NCBI RefSeq assembly: GCF_900177725.1 | Contig: NZ_FXAT01000001.1 | Coordinates: 744,001 to 808,000, forward strand | Source: Paraburkholderia susongensis | Lineage (GTDB): Bacteria; Pseudomonadota; Gammaproteobacteria; Burkholderiales; Burkholderiaceae | Direction: 5' to 3' | DNA length: 64,000 bases | Shown here: in pieces, positions 1-9,260 of the stretch | How the letters are laid out: every line of letters starts with the position of its first letter | Position numbering within the stretch: the first letter of the stretch is position 1 | Translations under genes and position numbers: made by a program | Notes under the pieces: model-generated | Told to the model about the DNA's origin: nothing | Database searches by the model: none | The model's input: only the letters and a program-made list of their open reading frames with translations

Positions 1-283
1 CGCCTGCCACCTTCGCGAGTTGCGCCGCGCTCGCGTAGTGCAAGGCCCAGAAGGCCGTGGTCAGGCAGCCGAGGCTATGGGCGGCGAACACGACAGGCGC
101 TTCGGCGGCGGCCACCGCGGCGTCGAGCGTGCGGCACCATGCGTCGCGCGAAGGATGGTCCCAGTCCGGCATCCGCACGCGCGCGAACGCCGGATCGAGC
201 GCTTCCCAGCGCGTTTGCCAGTGCCCTGCGCCGGAGTTCAGATACCCGGGCAGCACGAGTGTGTTCAGTTTTTGTCCGCTCAT
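1..283 (-). CDS. RBBP9/YdeN-family serine hydrolase (partial)
   Basis: Only the N-terminal 94 residues are inside the window; the gene runs off the left edge. The protein starts MSGQKLNTLVLPGYLNSG, the opening beta strand of an alpha/beta hydrolase, and carries HSLGC at about residues 70-74, a G-x-S-x-G-like nucleophile elbow with Ser as the expected nucleophile. The WQTRWE and DWDHP stretches are typical of the small RBBP9/YdeN hydrolases, which are cytoplasmic and mostly of unknown substrate. The Asp and His of the triad would lie outside the window. Same strand as the gamma-glutamyltranspeptidase gene behind it, about 140 bp apart. Confidence 0.8.
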   Translation of the reverse strand, partial: MSGQKLNTLVLPGYLNSGAGHWQTRWEALDPAFARVRMPDWDHPSRDAWCRTLDAAVAAAEAPVVFAAHSLGCLTTAFWALHYASAAQLAKVAG

Positions 284-422
284 CGCGCTTCCCGCGCTCC
301 GCGTTGGTGGTGTGTCTATTGCAAATCCGGTGCGAATCCGGTGCGAATCTGCAACGGGTCTGCCGCAAATCCGCCCACGGCGAATTACCCGTTGCAGTTC
401 GTTCGACCGAACCGCCAACCGC

Positions 423-2207
423 CTACCGTATCACCCGCGCCACCCCGGCGCCGCGCGGATCGCTCGCCGGCTCGGGCGTCGTGCCATCGACGCGAATCAT
501 CTGCACGTCGCCGTTGAACGACTGCTGTTCGAGCGTGTAGCCGAGCGCCTTCAACTGCGCGGCCAGATCATCCGGAACAGGATGGTACGGCTCGAAGTAG
601 ATCGTCTTCTGCGGCAGCAACTGATGATGAAAACGCATCGCGGCAAGGGCGTCCGTGGGCGTCATGCCGAAGTCGTACAGATTCGTCATCACCTGGAAAA
701 TCGTCGTCAGGATGCGCGAGCCACCGGGCGTGCCGATCGCGAGCGCGACCTTGCCGTCCTTCAGCAGCAGCGTGGGCGTCATCGACGAAACCGGGCGGCG
801 CCCCGGCGCGACCGCGTCGAGGTCCGCGCCGGCCGCGCCAGGCGTGGCGGCCGCGCCATTGACGGCCGGCTTGATGACGAAATCGTCCATCGCATCGTTG
901 AGCAGGAAACCGCCGCCGTCCACCACGACGCCCGAACCGAAATCGCCGTTCAGCGTGTAGGTGTTCGACACGGCATTGCCCCACTTGTCGACTACCGAGA
1001 AATGCGTGGTCTGCGCCTTCTCGGCCGCCGCCTCGCCGAGACCGGGCTTGACCGGCGCCGCGCCCGGCACTTCGTCGGGTTTGACTTCGTCCGCGCGTTG
1101 CGCGAGGTACGCGTCGTCGATCAGCTTCGCGGCCGGCACCGGGGTCGCGTCCGGATCGCCGATGTAGCGCTGCCGGTCGGCGAACACGCGGTCCTCGATC
1201 TGCGCGATCAGGTGAATGTACGGCGCCGAATTCAGCGCGAGGCCGTCGAACGCGGGCTTCAGATCGGCCTTCATCTTCAGCATCTGGATCAGCCCGATGC
1301 CGCCCGAGCTCGGCGGCGGCGCGGTAATCACGCGGTAGCCGTTCCAGTCGGCGGCGAGCGGCTCGCGCCACACCGCTTTGTACTGCATCAGGTCCTGCTT
1401 CGTAACGATCCCATGACCATACATCTGCTGCGCGATCAGCTCCGCGGTGTGCCCTTCGTAAAACTCACGGCCGCCGTCGCTCGCGATCCGCGAGAGCGTT
1501 TGCGCAAGCTCCGGCTGACGCAGCGTCGCGCCCGCCTTCAGGTTCGCGAAATACGCATCGAAATTGGTGCGGCCGGCGAAACTCTTCGCGGCCACATCAC
1601 GGCGCTGCGGCAGGCGCGAGTCGACCTGGAAGCCGTCGGTCGCATAGTGGATCGCGGGCGCGAGCACCTGCTTCCATTTGAGCTTGCCGAAACGCCGCTG
1701 CGCTTCCCACATGCCGTCGACCGTGCCCGGCACGGCTACCGCGCGATAGCCGACGGTGCTCGTGCCGGGCAACACGTTGCCCTTATCGTCGAGATACATG
1801 TCGCGGGTCGCCTGCTGCGGCGCTTGCTCGCGGTAGTCGAGAAAATACGGTTTGCCGTCCACGAACAGCGTCATGAACCCGCCCCCGCCGATGTTGCCCG
1901 CATCGGGCCGCGTCACGGCCAGCGTGAAGGCGATCGCGACGGCGGCATCGACCGCGTTGCCGCCTTCGGCGAAGATCTGCTGCGCGGCGTCAGCGCTATA
2001 GCTGTCGGGCACGGCTACCGCCGACGCGTCGAGCGCGGGCTTCGGCGGCGGCGTTTTCGCTGCGGCGGGAAGCGGCGCGGCAAGACTCCCGGCCAACGCG
2101 GCGAACCACGCCGAAGCGAGCGCGATGCGGATTCGGGAAGAGAACGGACCCGCCGAGGAAGCGGAAGCGAAAAGCGCGCGGGACGCGCCGTGCATCGGGA
2201 CAGACAT
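423..2207 (-). CDS. ggt: gamma-glutamyltranspeptidase (glutathione hydrolase)
   Basis: Ntn-hydrolase proenzyme that cleaves the gamma-glutamyl bond of glutathione in the periplasm and transfers it to water or amino acids. The chosen ATG (594 aa) has a GGAG box about 8 nt upstream and gives an N-terminus with an Arg, then a long hydrophobic stretch ending near PLPAAAKT, a plausible signal peptide. Longer in-frame starts exist up to 2345 but would bury it. TTHFSVVDKWGNAVSNTYT contains the autocatalytic Thr that becomes the small-subunit nucleophile, and the downstream PVSSMTPTLLLKDG and GTPGGSRI match the gamma-glutamyl binding loops. Length fits the family. Divergent from glnS. Confidence 0.95.
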   Translation of the reverse strand: MSVPMHGASRALFASASSAGPFSSRIRIALASAWFAALAGSLAAPLPAAAKTPPPKPALDASAVAVPDSYSADAAQQIFAEGGNAVDAAVAIAFTLAVTRPDAGNIGGGGFMTLFVDGKPYFLDYREQAPQQATRDMYLDDKGNVLPGTSTVGYRAVAVPGTVDGMWEAQRRFGKLKWKQVLAPAIHYATDGFQVDSRLPQRRDVAAKSFAGRTNFDAYFANLKAGATLRQPELAQTLSRIASDGGREFYEGHTAELIAQQMYGHGIVTKQDLMQYKAVWREPLAADWNGYRVITAPPPSSGGIGLIQMLKMKADLKPAFDGLALNSAPYIHLIAQIEDRVFADRQRYIGDPDATPVPAAKLIDDAYLAQRADEVKPDEVPGAAPVKPGLGEAAAEKAQTTHFSVVDKWGNAVSNTYTLNGDFGSGVVVDGGGFLLNDAMDDFVIKPAVNGAAATPGAAGADLDAVAPGRRPVSSMTPTLLLKDGKVALAIGTPGGSRILTTIFQVMTNLYDFGMTPTDALAAMRFHHQLLPQKTIYFEPYHPVPDDLAAQLKALGYTLEQQSFNGDVQMIRVDGTTPEPASDPRGAGVARVIR

Positions 2208-2619
2208 CCGAGAAACTCCGGCAACGAGGGCAGCCATGGTGCACGAACGGCTGGGGTTCGCGCAAGGCGACAGGAACAGGGACGGGCAAAGCGGCGTGCG
2301 GCAGCGCAAGCCAGGCGGCACAAGCCACCGTGCGCAATGCGCCACGCGCCGCGCGGAAAGACGGACCGCCAGGCGGGCTATGCCGCTCGCATCCTAAGTC
2401 GCCGGCGCGCAGCCCGACAAACCGTTTTACCTCCTGTTACAGCACCGGTACAGCATAGCCTGAAGCGCCGCCAGGCTGCCCCTTGCCGCCTCCGCCCCGC
2501 GCAAAACGCTCGCGCGCGTTGGCCTCGCGCCGCACCGGCCTGCCGCGAGCGGGCTCGTCAGGTAGAATTGAATGCTTAGCGGGCGCATTGCGCGACCCCA
2601 CGGACTCTCACCTTCTCGC
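2208..2619. promoter_or_regulatory. divergent ggt/glnS intergenic region
   Basis: This 412-bp gap separates the divergent ggt and glnS genes and must hold both promoters. I see no convincing extra gene; open frames across it are extensions of ggt or high-GC noise. The less GC-rich stretch around 2420-2460 is the likeliest promoter zone, but no clear -35/-10 pair can be assigned by eye. Confidence 0.4.
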
Positions 2620-4344
2620 ATGAATACCGAACGCAAAGACGCTGAACGCAACGACGCGCCCGCGGCATCCAATTTCATCCGCAACATCATCGACGACGAC
2701 AACCGCACCGGCAAGTGGAGCCAGCGCGTCGAAACGCGCTTCCCGCCCGAGCCGAACGGCTATCTGCACATCGGTCACGCGAAGAGCATCTGCCTGAATT
2801 TCGGCGTCGCGCGCAGCTATGGCGGCGTGTGCCATCTGCGCTTCGACGACACCAATCCGGAGAAGGAAAGCGTCGAGTACGTCGACTCGATCGTCGACTC
2901 GGTGCGCTGGCTCGGCTTCGAATGGGCAAAGGACCGCACTGAGCATCTGTACTACGCGAGCGACTACTACGACAAGCTGTACGAGTTCGCCGAACTGCTG
3001 ATCCAGCGCGGCAAGGCATACGTTGACAGCCAGTCGGCCGAGGAAATCCGCGCGAACCGCGGCTCGGCTACCGAAGTCGGCACGCCGTCGCGCTTTCGCG
3101 AGCGCACGGTCGAGGAAAATCTCGACCTGTTCCGCCGCATGAAGGCGGGCGAGTTCAAGGAAGGCGAGCACGTGCTGCGCGCGAAGATCGACATGGGCTC
3201 GCCGAACTTCAACATGCGCGACCCGGTGATCTACCGCATTCGCTTCGCGCATCATTACCGCACCGGCGACACCTGGTGCGTGTACCCGATGTACGACTAC
3301 ACGCACTGCATCTCGGACGCGCTCGAAAACATCACGCATTCGCTGTGCACGCTCGAGTTCGAAGACCACCGGCCGCTCTACGACTGGATCCTGAACGAAC
3401 TGGCCGAAGCCGGCGTCTTCACGCGCCCGCTGCCGCAGCAAATCGAGTTTTCGCGCCTGAACCTGACCTACGCGATCACGAGCAAGCGCAAGCTGCTGCA
3501 ACTCGTCACCGAAGGCCACGTGGACGGCTGGGACGACCCGCGCATGCCGACCATCGTCGGCGTGCGGCGGCGCGGCTTCACGCCCGAGGCGATCCAGCTG
3601 TTCTGCGAGCGCATCGGCGTGACCAAGGTCGATTCGTGGATCGACATGAGCGTGTTCGAAGGCGCGCTGCGCGACGACCTCGACGCGAAGGCGCCGCGCA
3701 CCGTCGCCGTGCTCGACCCGGTCAAGCTCATCATCGACAACTTCCCCGAGAACCTCACCGAGCAGTGCAGCGCGCCGGTGCATCCGCATCACCCGGAACA
3801 GGGCCTGCGCGAATTCCCGATTTCGCGCGAACTGTGGATCGAGCGCGAGGACTTCACGGAAACGCCGCCGAAGGGCTACTTCCGCCTGTTCCCGGGCAAC
3901 AAGGTGCGCCTGCGCTATGGCTACGTGATCGAATGCACGCACGCGGACAAGGACGAGAACGGCAACGTCGTCGCGGTGCACTGCAACTACTTCCCGGACA
4001 GCAAGTCGGGCACCGAAGGCGCGAACAACTACAAGGTCAAGGGCAATATCCACTGGGTCAGCGCGGCGGCGGCATGCCCGGCCGAAGTGCGCCTCTACGA
4101 CCGTCTGTTCAAGGAGCCGCAGCCGGACGCGGGCGGGCGCGACTTCCTCGAGGCGCTGAATCCGGATTCGAAGCGTGTGGTCCAGGCCTACCTCGAAACG
4201 GGCGCGCGCCATGCGCTGCCGGAGCAGCGCTACCAGTTCGAACGCCACGGCTACTTCGTCGCCGACCGCGTCGATTCGCAACCGGGTAAGCCCGTATTCA
4301 ACCGCATCGTCAGTCTGCGCGACAGTTGGGGGAAGCCGGCGTAA
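2620..4344 (+). CDS. glnS: glutaminyl-tRNA synthetase
   Basis: Class I aminoacyl-tRNA synthetase charging tRNA-Gln in the cytoplasm. The ATG at 2620 gives 574 aa beginning MNTERKDAERNDAPAASNF; the in-frame codon 48 nt upstream would add an unrelated tail. PEPNGYLHIGHAKSI near residues 42-56 is the HIGH motif, and ITSKRKLLQ is the KMSKS-equivalent loop. RFDDTNPEKE and the C-terminal anticodon-binding beta barrels (through NYFPDSKSGTEG) follow the bacterial GlnRS pattern rather than GluRS. A direct glnS fits a beta-proteobacterium charging Gln without transamidation. The solute-binding gene begins 50 bp downstream on the same strand. Confidence 0.97.
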   Translation: MNTERKDAERNDAPAASNFIRNIIDDDNRTGKWSQRVETRFPPEPNGYLHIGHAKSICLNFGVARSYGGVCHLRFDDTNPEKESVEYVDSIVDSVRWLGFEWAKDRTEHLYYASDYYDKLYEFAELLIQRGKAYVDSQSAEEIRANRGSATEVGTPSRFRERTVEENLDLFRRMKAGEFKEGEHVLRAKIDMGSPNFNMRDPVIYRIRFAHHYRTGDTWCVYPMYDYTHCISDALENITHSLCTLEFEDHRPLYDWILNELAEAGVFTRPLPQQIEFSRLNLTYAITSKRKLLQLVTEGHVDGWDDPRMPTIVGVRRRGFTPEAIQLFCERIGVTKVDSWIDMSVFEGALRDDLDAKAPRTVAVLDPVKLIIDNFPENLTEQCSAPVHPHHPEQGLREFPISRELWIEREDFTETPPKGYFRLFPGNKVRLRYGYVIECTHADKDENGNVVAVHCNYFPDSKSGTEGANNYKVKGNIHWVSAAAACPAEVRLYDRLFKEPQPDAGGRDFLEALNPDSKRVVQAYLETGARHALPEQRYQFERHGYFVADRVDSQPGKPVFNRIVSLRDSWGKPA

Positions 4345-4393
4345 GCCGGCGTCGATCTCGTCGGTGGCGTTCCTGACCGATCCGGGAGGTCCG

Positions 4394-5455
4394 ATGAAAA
4401 TCGCAGCACGCCGCGCAACAGGTACTGGGGATACGGCTCGAATCATCTATTGCCCGCGCTTTCCGCGCCGCGCGCTGGCACGTGCGGCGGCGAGCCGCAC
4501 TACTCGCGTCCCTCACATCCCTCGTGCCCATCCTGAACCGTTCGCCCGGATCGCGGGCGCCGCGCGCGGCGTGCTCCTCGCGCTGGCCGCGTGCGGCGCG
4601 GTCTTGCTCAGCGGCACGGCCCACGCGGACGAACTCACCGGCACGCTGAAAAAAATCCACGACGACGGCGTTATCGCGCTCGGCGTGCGCGAGGCATCGA
4701 TTCCTTTCTCCTACTTCGATGGCACGCGCACGGTCGGCTACTCGCAGGCGATCGCGATGCAGATCGTCGATGAAATCAGAAAGACGCTCGGCATACCGCA
4801 ACTGCGGGTTCATGAGGTCACCGTGACCTCGGCGAACCGCGCGCCGATGCTGATGAACAACCAGATCGATCTGGAATGCGGCTCGACCACGCACACGGTC
4901 GAGCGCGAAAACGTCGTCGCCTTCTCGGACAGCTTCTTCCAGTACGCAGTGCGCATGATTACGCGCAAGAACAGCGGCATCACCGACTTCGCGGACCTGG
5001 CCGCGAAACCGGTCGTGACGACCGCGGGCACGTCCGACGAACGCCTGCTGCGCCGCCTCAATACCGACAAGCAGTTGAACATGCGCATCCTGAGCACGCG
5101 CGATCATCAGGAAGCGTTCACAGCGCTCAAGGAAGGCCGCGCAGTGGCCTTCGTGATGGACGAGCCGATCGTGTACGGCTTCAAGGCGGCCGACCCGCAT
5201 CCCGACGATTTCGTCGTGACGGGCACGCCGCTCGGCTACGAAGTCTATGCGTGCATGTTCCGCAAAGGCGACGAGCCGTTCCGCGATCTCGTGAACCGCG
5301 TGATCGCGCACTCGCAGACGTCCGGCGATGCGGAGCGTCTGTACAAGCAGTGGTTCACAGAGCCCATCCCGCCGCTCGGCATCAATCTCAATTTCCCGAT
5401 GTCGGAGTCGAACCGCGCGCTGTTCGCGCATCCGAACGACCGCGCGCTCGATTGA
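4394..5455 (+). CDS. GltI-like amino acid ABC transporter substrate-binding protein
   Basis: Periplasmic solute-binding protein family 3, closest in style to the glutamate/aspartate receptor GltI. The ATG follows a GGGAGG box and gives 353 aa. The N-terminus is unusually long: about 55 Arg/Ala-rich residues, then a hydrophobic stretch ending LLSGTAHADE, the probable signal cleavage. The mature part begins with LTGTLKKIHDDGVIALGVRE, then SIPFSYFDG and QIDLECGSTTHTVERE, typical of the acidic amino-acid binding pocket. No permease or ATPase gene is adjacent, so it is an orphan receptor or works with a remote transporter. The long pre-sequence makes the exact start uncertain. Confidence 0.85.
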   Translation: MKIAARRATGTGDTARIIYCPRFPRRALARAAASRTTRVPHIPRAHPEPFARIAGAARGVLLALAACGAVLLSGTAHADELTGTLKKIHDDGVIALGVREASIPFSYFDGTRTVGYSQAIAMQIVDEIRKTLGIPQLRVHEVTVTSANRAPMLMNNQIDLECGSTTHTVERENVVAFSDSFFQYAVRMITRKNSGITDFADLAAKPVVTTAGTSDERLLRRLNTDKQLNMRILSTRDHQEAFTALKEGRAVAFVMDEPIVYGFKAADPHPDDFVVTGTPLGYEVYACMFRKGDEPFRDLVNRVIAHSQTSGDAERLYKQWFTEPIPPLGINLNFPMSESNRALFAHPNDRALD

Positions 5456-5496
5456 AGGCGACGCGCGTCGTTATTTGCTGGCTTTATTCGTTGCCG

Positions 5497-5964
5497 TTAT
5501 TCGTCGCCGTTTCGTCTTAGCGAGCGATGCAGTTCCGCGAGCGACAACGTCGTCTCGAAGAGCCGTGTGAGACTGCGGCTCGCGTACTGGGGGATCTCTT
5601 CGATCGACGCCCAGCGGTACGCGTCCATTTCAGGGATCAGCGTGCCGTCCGAGCGGCGCGGAAACAGCGACGTGCAGGTGCAGACGCTCAGATCGAATTC
5701 ACCGGCGCGCGCGCGCGCGGCGAACAGGTGCAAATCCTTGTCGCGCCGGTAGACGAAGAGGCCGAGATCTTTCAGGCGCTCGGGCTCGAGCGCGATGCCG
5801 GTCTCTTCCACCATCTCTCGCAGCGCAGTGACGCGCGGCAGCTCGCCCTCCTCGCCCTGTCCTTTTGGGATGTCCCAGTGCGACGTTTCCGTGGCGTGCG
5901 CGAGCAGCACCCGGCCGTCCGGGTCGAGCAGCACGATCCCGCATGACACGATTCGCGGGCTCAT
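5497..5964 (-). CDS. NUDIX hydrolase
   Basis: Cytoplasmic 155-aa hydrolase of nucleoside-diphosphate-linked compounds. The Nudix box G-x5-E-x7-REUxEExGU is intact, running from GQGEEGE through REMVEETGI at roughly residues 35-57. The opening MSPRIVSCGIVLLDPDGRVL and SHWDIPKG strands resemble the diadenosine-polyphosphate-type Nudix proteins, but substrate cannot be assigned from sequence alone. The gene is convergent with the solute-binding gene on its left; about 110 bp separate its start from the end of the small secreted-protein gene on its right. Confidence 0.88.
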   Translation of the reverse strand: MSPRIVSCGIVLLDPDGRVLLAHATETSHWDIPKGQGEEGELPRVTALREMVEETGIALEPERLKDLGLFVYRRDKDLHLFAARARAGEFDLSVCTCTSLFPRRSDGTLIPEMDAYRWASIEEIPQYASRSLTRLFETTLSLAELHRSLRRNGDE

Positions 5965-6076
5965 CGCCGCACCTCAACCTCGGCGCCCACCCCAGGCTCA
6001 CCACAACGACGCGCAGCAACCGCACATAGCCGCAACGGCGCCAGAGCGGCGCGCGGCGCCGTCATCCCACGCATGC

Positions 6077-6460
6077 TCAGCGCTTCTGCAGGTGCCAGAC
6101 TCCGCCGTCCTTGCAGAAGCTCGGACGCAGGTTCATCGACTGCCCCTTCGCATTGAGCACGACGGCAAGGGAACGGCAGGTGTGCCCGCCATCGGTCGAG
6201 GTGCTGTCCAGCGTGATGTTCGCGTCGATCTTCACGCTATTGCCGGTGCCTTCGTTGTCCCATGTGACGCTCTCGCCGTCTTTCTTGTCATCGAGCGCGC
6301 TGAAAACCGCGTGCTTGATCGAGTCGACGTCGCGCTGCTTCATGTAGGTGATCGGCGTGTCGTTCAGAAAACCGAGGTTCGCCGCCTGCGCGCCGATAGC
6401 GGCGCCCAGCAGCAGGCTCGCGGCACTCAGGCGGAACAGCACGCGGGTTCGCATCGACAT
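6077..6460 (-). CDS. small secreted protein, surface-antigen-like
   Basis: A 127-aa protein starting at an ATG with a GAGGAG box 8 nt upstream. Residues 1-28 form a clear Sec signal peptide with an AIGAQAA cleavage region. The mature chain contains DVDSIKHAVFSALDDKKDGE and then SVTWDNEGTGNSVKIDAN, with two Cys residues (TCRSLA and SFCKDGG) that could form a disulfide, ending in GVWHLQKR. This resembles the small periplasmic proteins whose C-terminal half matches the bacterial 17-kDa surface antigen fold, where DG-x-W ends the domain. No enzymatic motif is visible and the function is unknown. Confidence 0.75.
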   Translation of the reverse strand: MSMRTRVLFRLSAASLLLGAAIGAQAANLGFLNDTPITYMKQRDVDSIKHAVFSALDDKKDGESVTWDNEGTGNSVKIDANITLDSTSTDGGHTCRSLAVVLNAKGQSMNLRPSFCKDGGVWHLQKR

Positions 6461-6755
6461 GATGGGTTCTCCTCGAAAGAAAGTGTGCGCGGCGCTCGCG
6501 AGCGCGCGGCGGTTTTTGATCCAGACCTCAAAAGCATAGCATGCAGGCTTCCGGAGACTGTATGGCAAATGGCAGGGTGCGAGCGGCCGGCGGAATCGAA
6601 ACGGAGATGCGCGACGGCGCCGGTTGCGAGGCCAAAGCAAGCTGCTAAGATGCGCCGAGTGCACGATGAACGCCTGTCCCGGCGCAACGTTGGGTCGACG
6701 ATTGTGTCGGCGGCGGCGTCCCTTTTGAGCCTGGTTCTGAGCCTGGGAGTCTCGA

Positions 6756-8318
6756 ATGGAAATGCAAGCATCGCATGGTCAAACGCGTGTCGCCGGTTGG
6801 AGGTGCATCTGCCACAGCCCGTCGTTTCTGCGGCTCAATGCGCGCCTGAGCGAGGCGCTCGGCGAGGCGCCGGAGCCGTCGTTCGGCCTGCCGTCCTCTT
6901 CCCATGACATCGTGCCGCGCGAGGCGAATGCAGCGAATGCGGCAACTCCGGCGGCCGCGGCCGGCGGGTCCGCACCAGCATCGCAAAGCGCAGCGCAAAC
7001 CGCCTCGCAGCGAGGCGCGTCCGCCGCATCGCAACCCCATCCACCCGCCGTCGCCTTCACGAACATCCGTCTCTTCGACGGCAAGAGCAAAACGCTGCGC
7101 AGCGGGTATCGCGTCATCGTCAGCGGCAACACGATCACCGCCGTCGAGCCCGACGACGGCCAGAAGCTCGACGGCATGCAGGTGGTCGACGGCGGCGGAC
7201 ATACGCTGATGCCCGGGCTCATCGACGCGCACGCGCACATCATGATGACCTCGCTCCCGATGAATCAGTTGATGGTGGCCGACATCGGCTTCATTCATCT
7301 CGCCGCCGCGAGCGAAGCCGAACGCATGCTGATGCGCGGCTTCACGAGCATCCGCGACATGGCCGGGCCCGCGTTCTCGCTGAAGAAGGCGATCGATCTC
7401 GGCATGATGACGGGGCCACGCATCTGGCCGTCGGGCGCGATGATCTCGCAGACCTCGGGGCACGGCGACTTCCGCATGCCCTACGAGATTCCCTCGCATC
7501 CGGGACAATCGCTCTCGCGCGGCGAAACGCTCGGCGCCGGCGCGATCGCGGACGGCACGGCCGAAATCCTCAAACGCGCGCGCGAGCAGTTGATGCTCGG
7601 CGCGAGCCAGCTCAAGCTCGCGGCGGGCGGCGGCGTTGCGTCAAGCTACGACCCGCTCGACGTCTCCCAATACACCCAGGACGAGTTTCGCGCGGCCGTC
7701 GACGCCGCCGAGAACTGGGGCACCTATGTGGCCGTCCACGCGTATATGCCGCGCGCGATCCAGACGGCCGTGCGCGGCGGCGTCAGGTGCATCGAGCACG
7801 GCCAGTTGATGGATGAAGGCACCGCGAAGCTGCTCGCCGCCGAAGGTATCTGGATCAGCCTGCAGCCGTTTCTCGACGATGAAGACGCGATCTTCTTCCC
7901 CGAAGGTTCGCCCAGCCGGCTCAAGCAGATCGAGATGTCGAACGGCACGGACACGGCCTACGAACTCGCGAAAAAACACGGCCTGAAAACCGCATGGGGC
8001 ACCGATACGCTGTTCGACGCGAAACTCGCGACTCGCCAGGGCGCGCAACTCGCGAAGATGGCGCGCTGGTACGAGCCCGCCGACGTGCTCACGATGGCGA
8101 CCCGCATCAACGCGGAACTACTCGCGATGGCGGGACCGCGCAACCCCTACCCCGGCAAGCTCGGCGTGATCGAGGCGGGGGCGCTCGCGGACCTGCTGAT
8201 CGTCAGGGGCGATCCGCTCGCGAACATCCAGCTTATCGCCGACCCCGCGAGCAATCTCGCGCTCATCATGAAGGACGGGCGGATTTTCAAGGATACGTTG
8301 GGAGTGGCGTTCAACTGA
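6756..8318 (+). CDS. metal-dependent amidohydrolase (imidazolonepropionase-like)
   Basis: Amidohydrolase-superfamily protein, 520 aa, with GGGAG 6 nt before the ATG. The barrel starts around residue 95 (VAFTNIRLFDGKSKTLRSGY) and contains DAHAH (157-161) for the alpha metal, KLAAGGGV with the probable carboxylated or bridging Lys, HAYMPRAI and EHGQLMD His ligands, and WGTDTLFD with the catalytic Asp. These match the aryldialkylphosphatase, prolidase and imidazolonepropionase-like subgroup. The first 95 residues are odd: a basic start, then an Ala/Gln/Ser-rich low-complexity linker with no signal peptide. The true start could be internal. Substrate unknown. Confidence 0.85.
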   Translation: MEMQASHGQTRVAGWRCICHSPSFLRLNARLSEALGEAPEPSFGLPSSSHDIVPREANAANAATPAAAAGGSAPASQSAAQTASQRGASAASQPHPPAVAFTNIRLFDGKSKTLRSGYRVIVSGNTITAVEPDDGQKLDGMQVVDGGGHTLMPGLIDAHAHIMMTSLPMNQLMVADIGFIHLAAASEAERMLMRGFTSIRDMAGPAFSLKKAIDLGMMTGPRIWPSGAMISQTSGHGDFRMPYEIPSHPGQSLSRGETLGAGAIADGTAEILKRAREQLMLGASQLKLAAGGGVASSYDPLDVSQYTQDEFRAAVDAAENWGTYVAVHAYMPRAIQTAVRGGVRCIEHGQLMDEGTAKLLAAEGIWISLQPFLDDEDAIFFPEGSPSRLKQIEMSNGTDTAYELAKKHGLKTAWGTDTLFDAKLATRQGAQLAKMARWYEPADVLTMATRINAELLAMAGPRNPYPGKLGVIEAGALADLLIVRGDPLANIQLIADPASNLALIMKDGRIFKDTLGVAFN

Positions 8319-8408
8319 TGCCGACGCAAGCGCGGCGGTATGGAAAACGGCTCGAAAACCCGACTGGCCCGGGATACCCGACCGGAACGAATCATGAATC
8401 AGTGTGCG

Positions 8409-9260
8409 TTAATGCCTGATGAGCAACCATGCAATGACGATCAGCAACCCTGCAATCACGCTTGCATAGCCCATATGCACGTATCGGAGCGTCCGCCTGT
8501 ATCGCGAAGAAAAGAACGGCGCAAACTCTTTCATACGCTTGCCGAACACGCTGATGGGGTTCTCCATGAAAGACTCATAGGCACCCCTGTTACGCGTGTA
8601 GATAAGACGCTGCGATTCCTCGACCTTTCCCAATGTCACCAGTTCGGTTGACCGTGAGCTTTTCTTCACGCGGTAAAGATACATCGGCGCATCGATAAAG
8701 CGCACCTTCGATGCAGGGTTCAGAAGCCGCACGTAGAACTCCCAATCCTCGAACCCGTGAATCATTTCCGATGAATAGCCGCCGACACGAAAGAAGGCGT
8801 CGCGCCGGTACATGGTCGTATTGACGATCATGTTTTGCCAGAGCAGTTTTTCATAGCTGTACTCGGGCAAACGCCAGATTTTTTTCGACTCCCCGATACG
8901 CTGCGTTTTGCAGTGAACAAGATCGGTGTCCGGTTGTTCAGTGAAACACGCGAGGGCTCGCCGCAGAAAATCAGGGTGAATCTGGTCGTCACCATCGAGG
9001 GGGACGAACAGATCGCCACTTGCCTGCGCGAAGCCGAAATTTCGCGCCGCCGCGACGCCGCCGTTTTCCCTTGTGAACGACAGAAACCGGGGATCCTTCT
9101 CCGCATAGCGTTGAATAACAGCCGCTGATCCATCCGTCGAACCATCGTTGACAACGATACATTCCCAATCGGTGAACGACTGATGCAACACCGATTCGAG
9201 CGTTTCCGCGATGAATTCCTGCTGGTTAAAGCATGGAACAACGATAGATATTTTTGTCAT
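8409..9260 (-). CDS. family 2 glycosyltransferase with C-terminal membrane anchor
   Basis: GT-A fold glycosyltransferase of 283 aa. MTKISIVVPCFNQQEFI is the nucleotide-binding start, VVNDGSTDGS the first Asp motif, PLDGDDQIHPDF the DxD-like metal site, and GFEDWEFYVRL the catalytic ED loop. Residues of the last 25 (GYASVIAGLLIVIAWLLIRH) form one transmembrane helix, so the enzyme is probably anchored with the catalytic domain in the cytoplasm. It transfers a sugar from an NDP donor to a surface polysaccharide or lipid acceptor; no polysaccharide cluster is adjacent. Several Lys/Asn/Ile-rich stretches and a lower GC content than neighbours suggest horizontal acquisition. Confidence 0.88.
   Translation of the reverse strand: MTKISIVVPCFNQQEFIAETLESVLHQSFTDWECIVVNDGSTDGSAAVIQRYAEKDPRFLSFTRENGGVAAARNFGFAQASGDLFVPLDGDDQIHPDFLRRALACFTEQPDTDLVHCKTQRIGESKKIWRLPEYSYEKLLWQNMIVNTTMYRRDAFFRVGGYSSEMIHGFEDWEFYVRLLNPASKVRFIDAPMYLYRVKKSSRSTELVTLGKVEESQRLIYTRNRGAYESFMENPISVFGKRMKEFAPFFSSRYRRTLRYVHMGYASVIAGLLIVIAWLLIRH

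Noticed and set aside
57..2579. Very long plus-strand open frame (840 codons) across ggt
   Set aside because: It is antisense to ggt, rich in Arg/His with no domain; long antisense frames are expected in this GC-rich codon usage, where ggt's own frame shows full family motifs.
2608..4446. 612-codon antisense frame over glnS
   Set aside because: Arg/Val/Asp-rich mirror of the glnS codons without ribosome site or domains.
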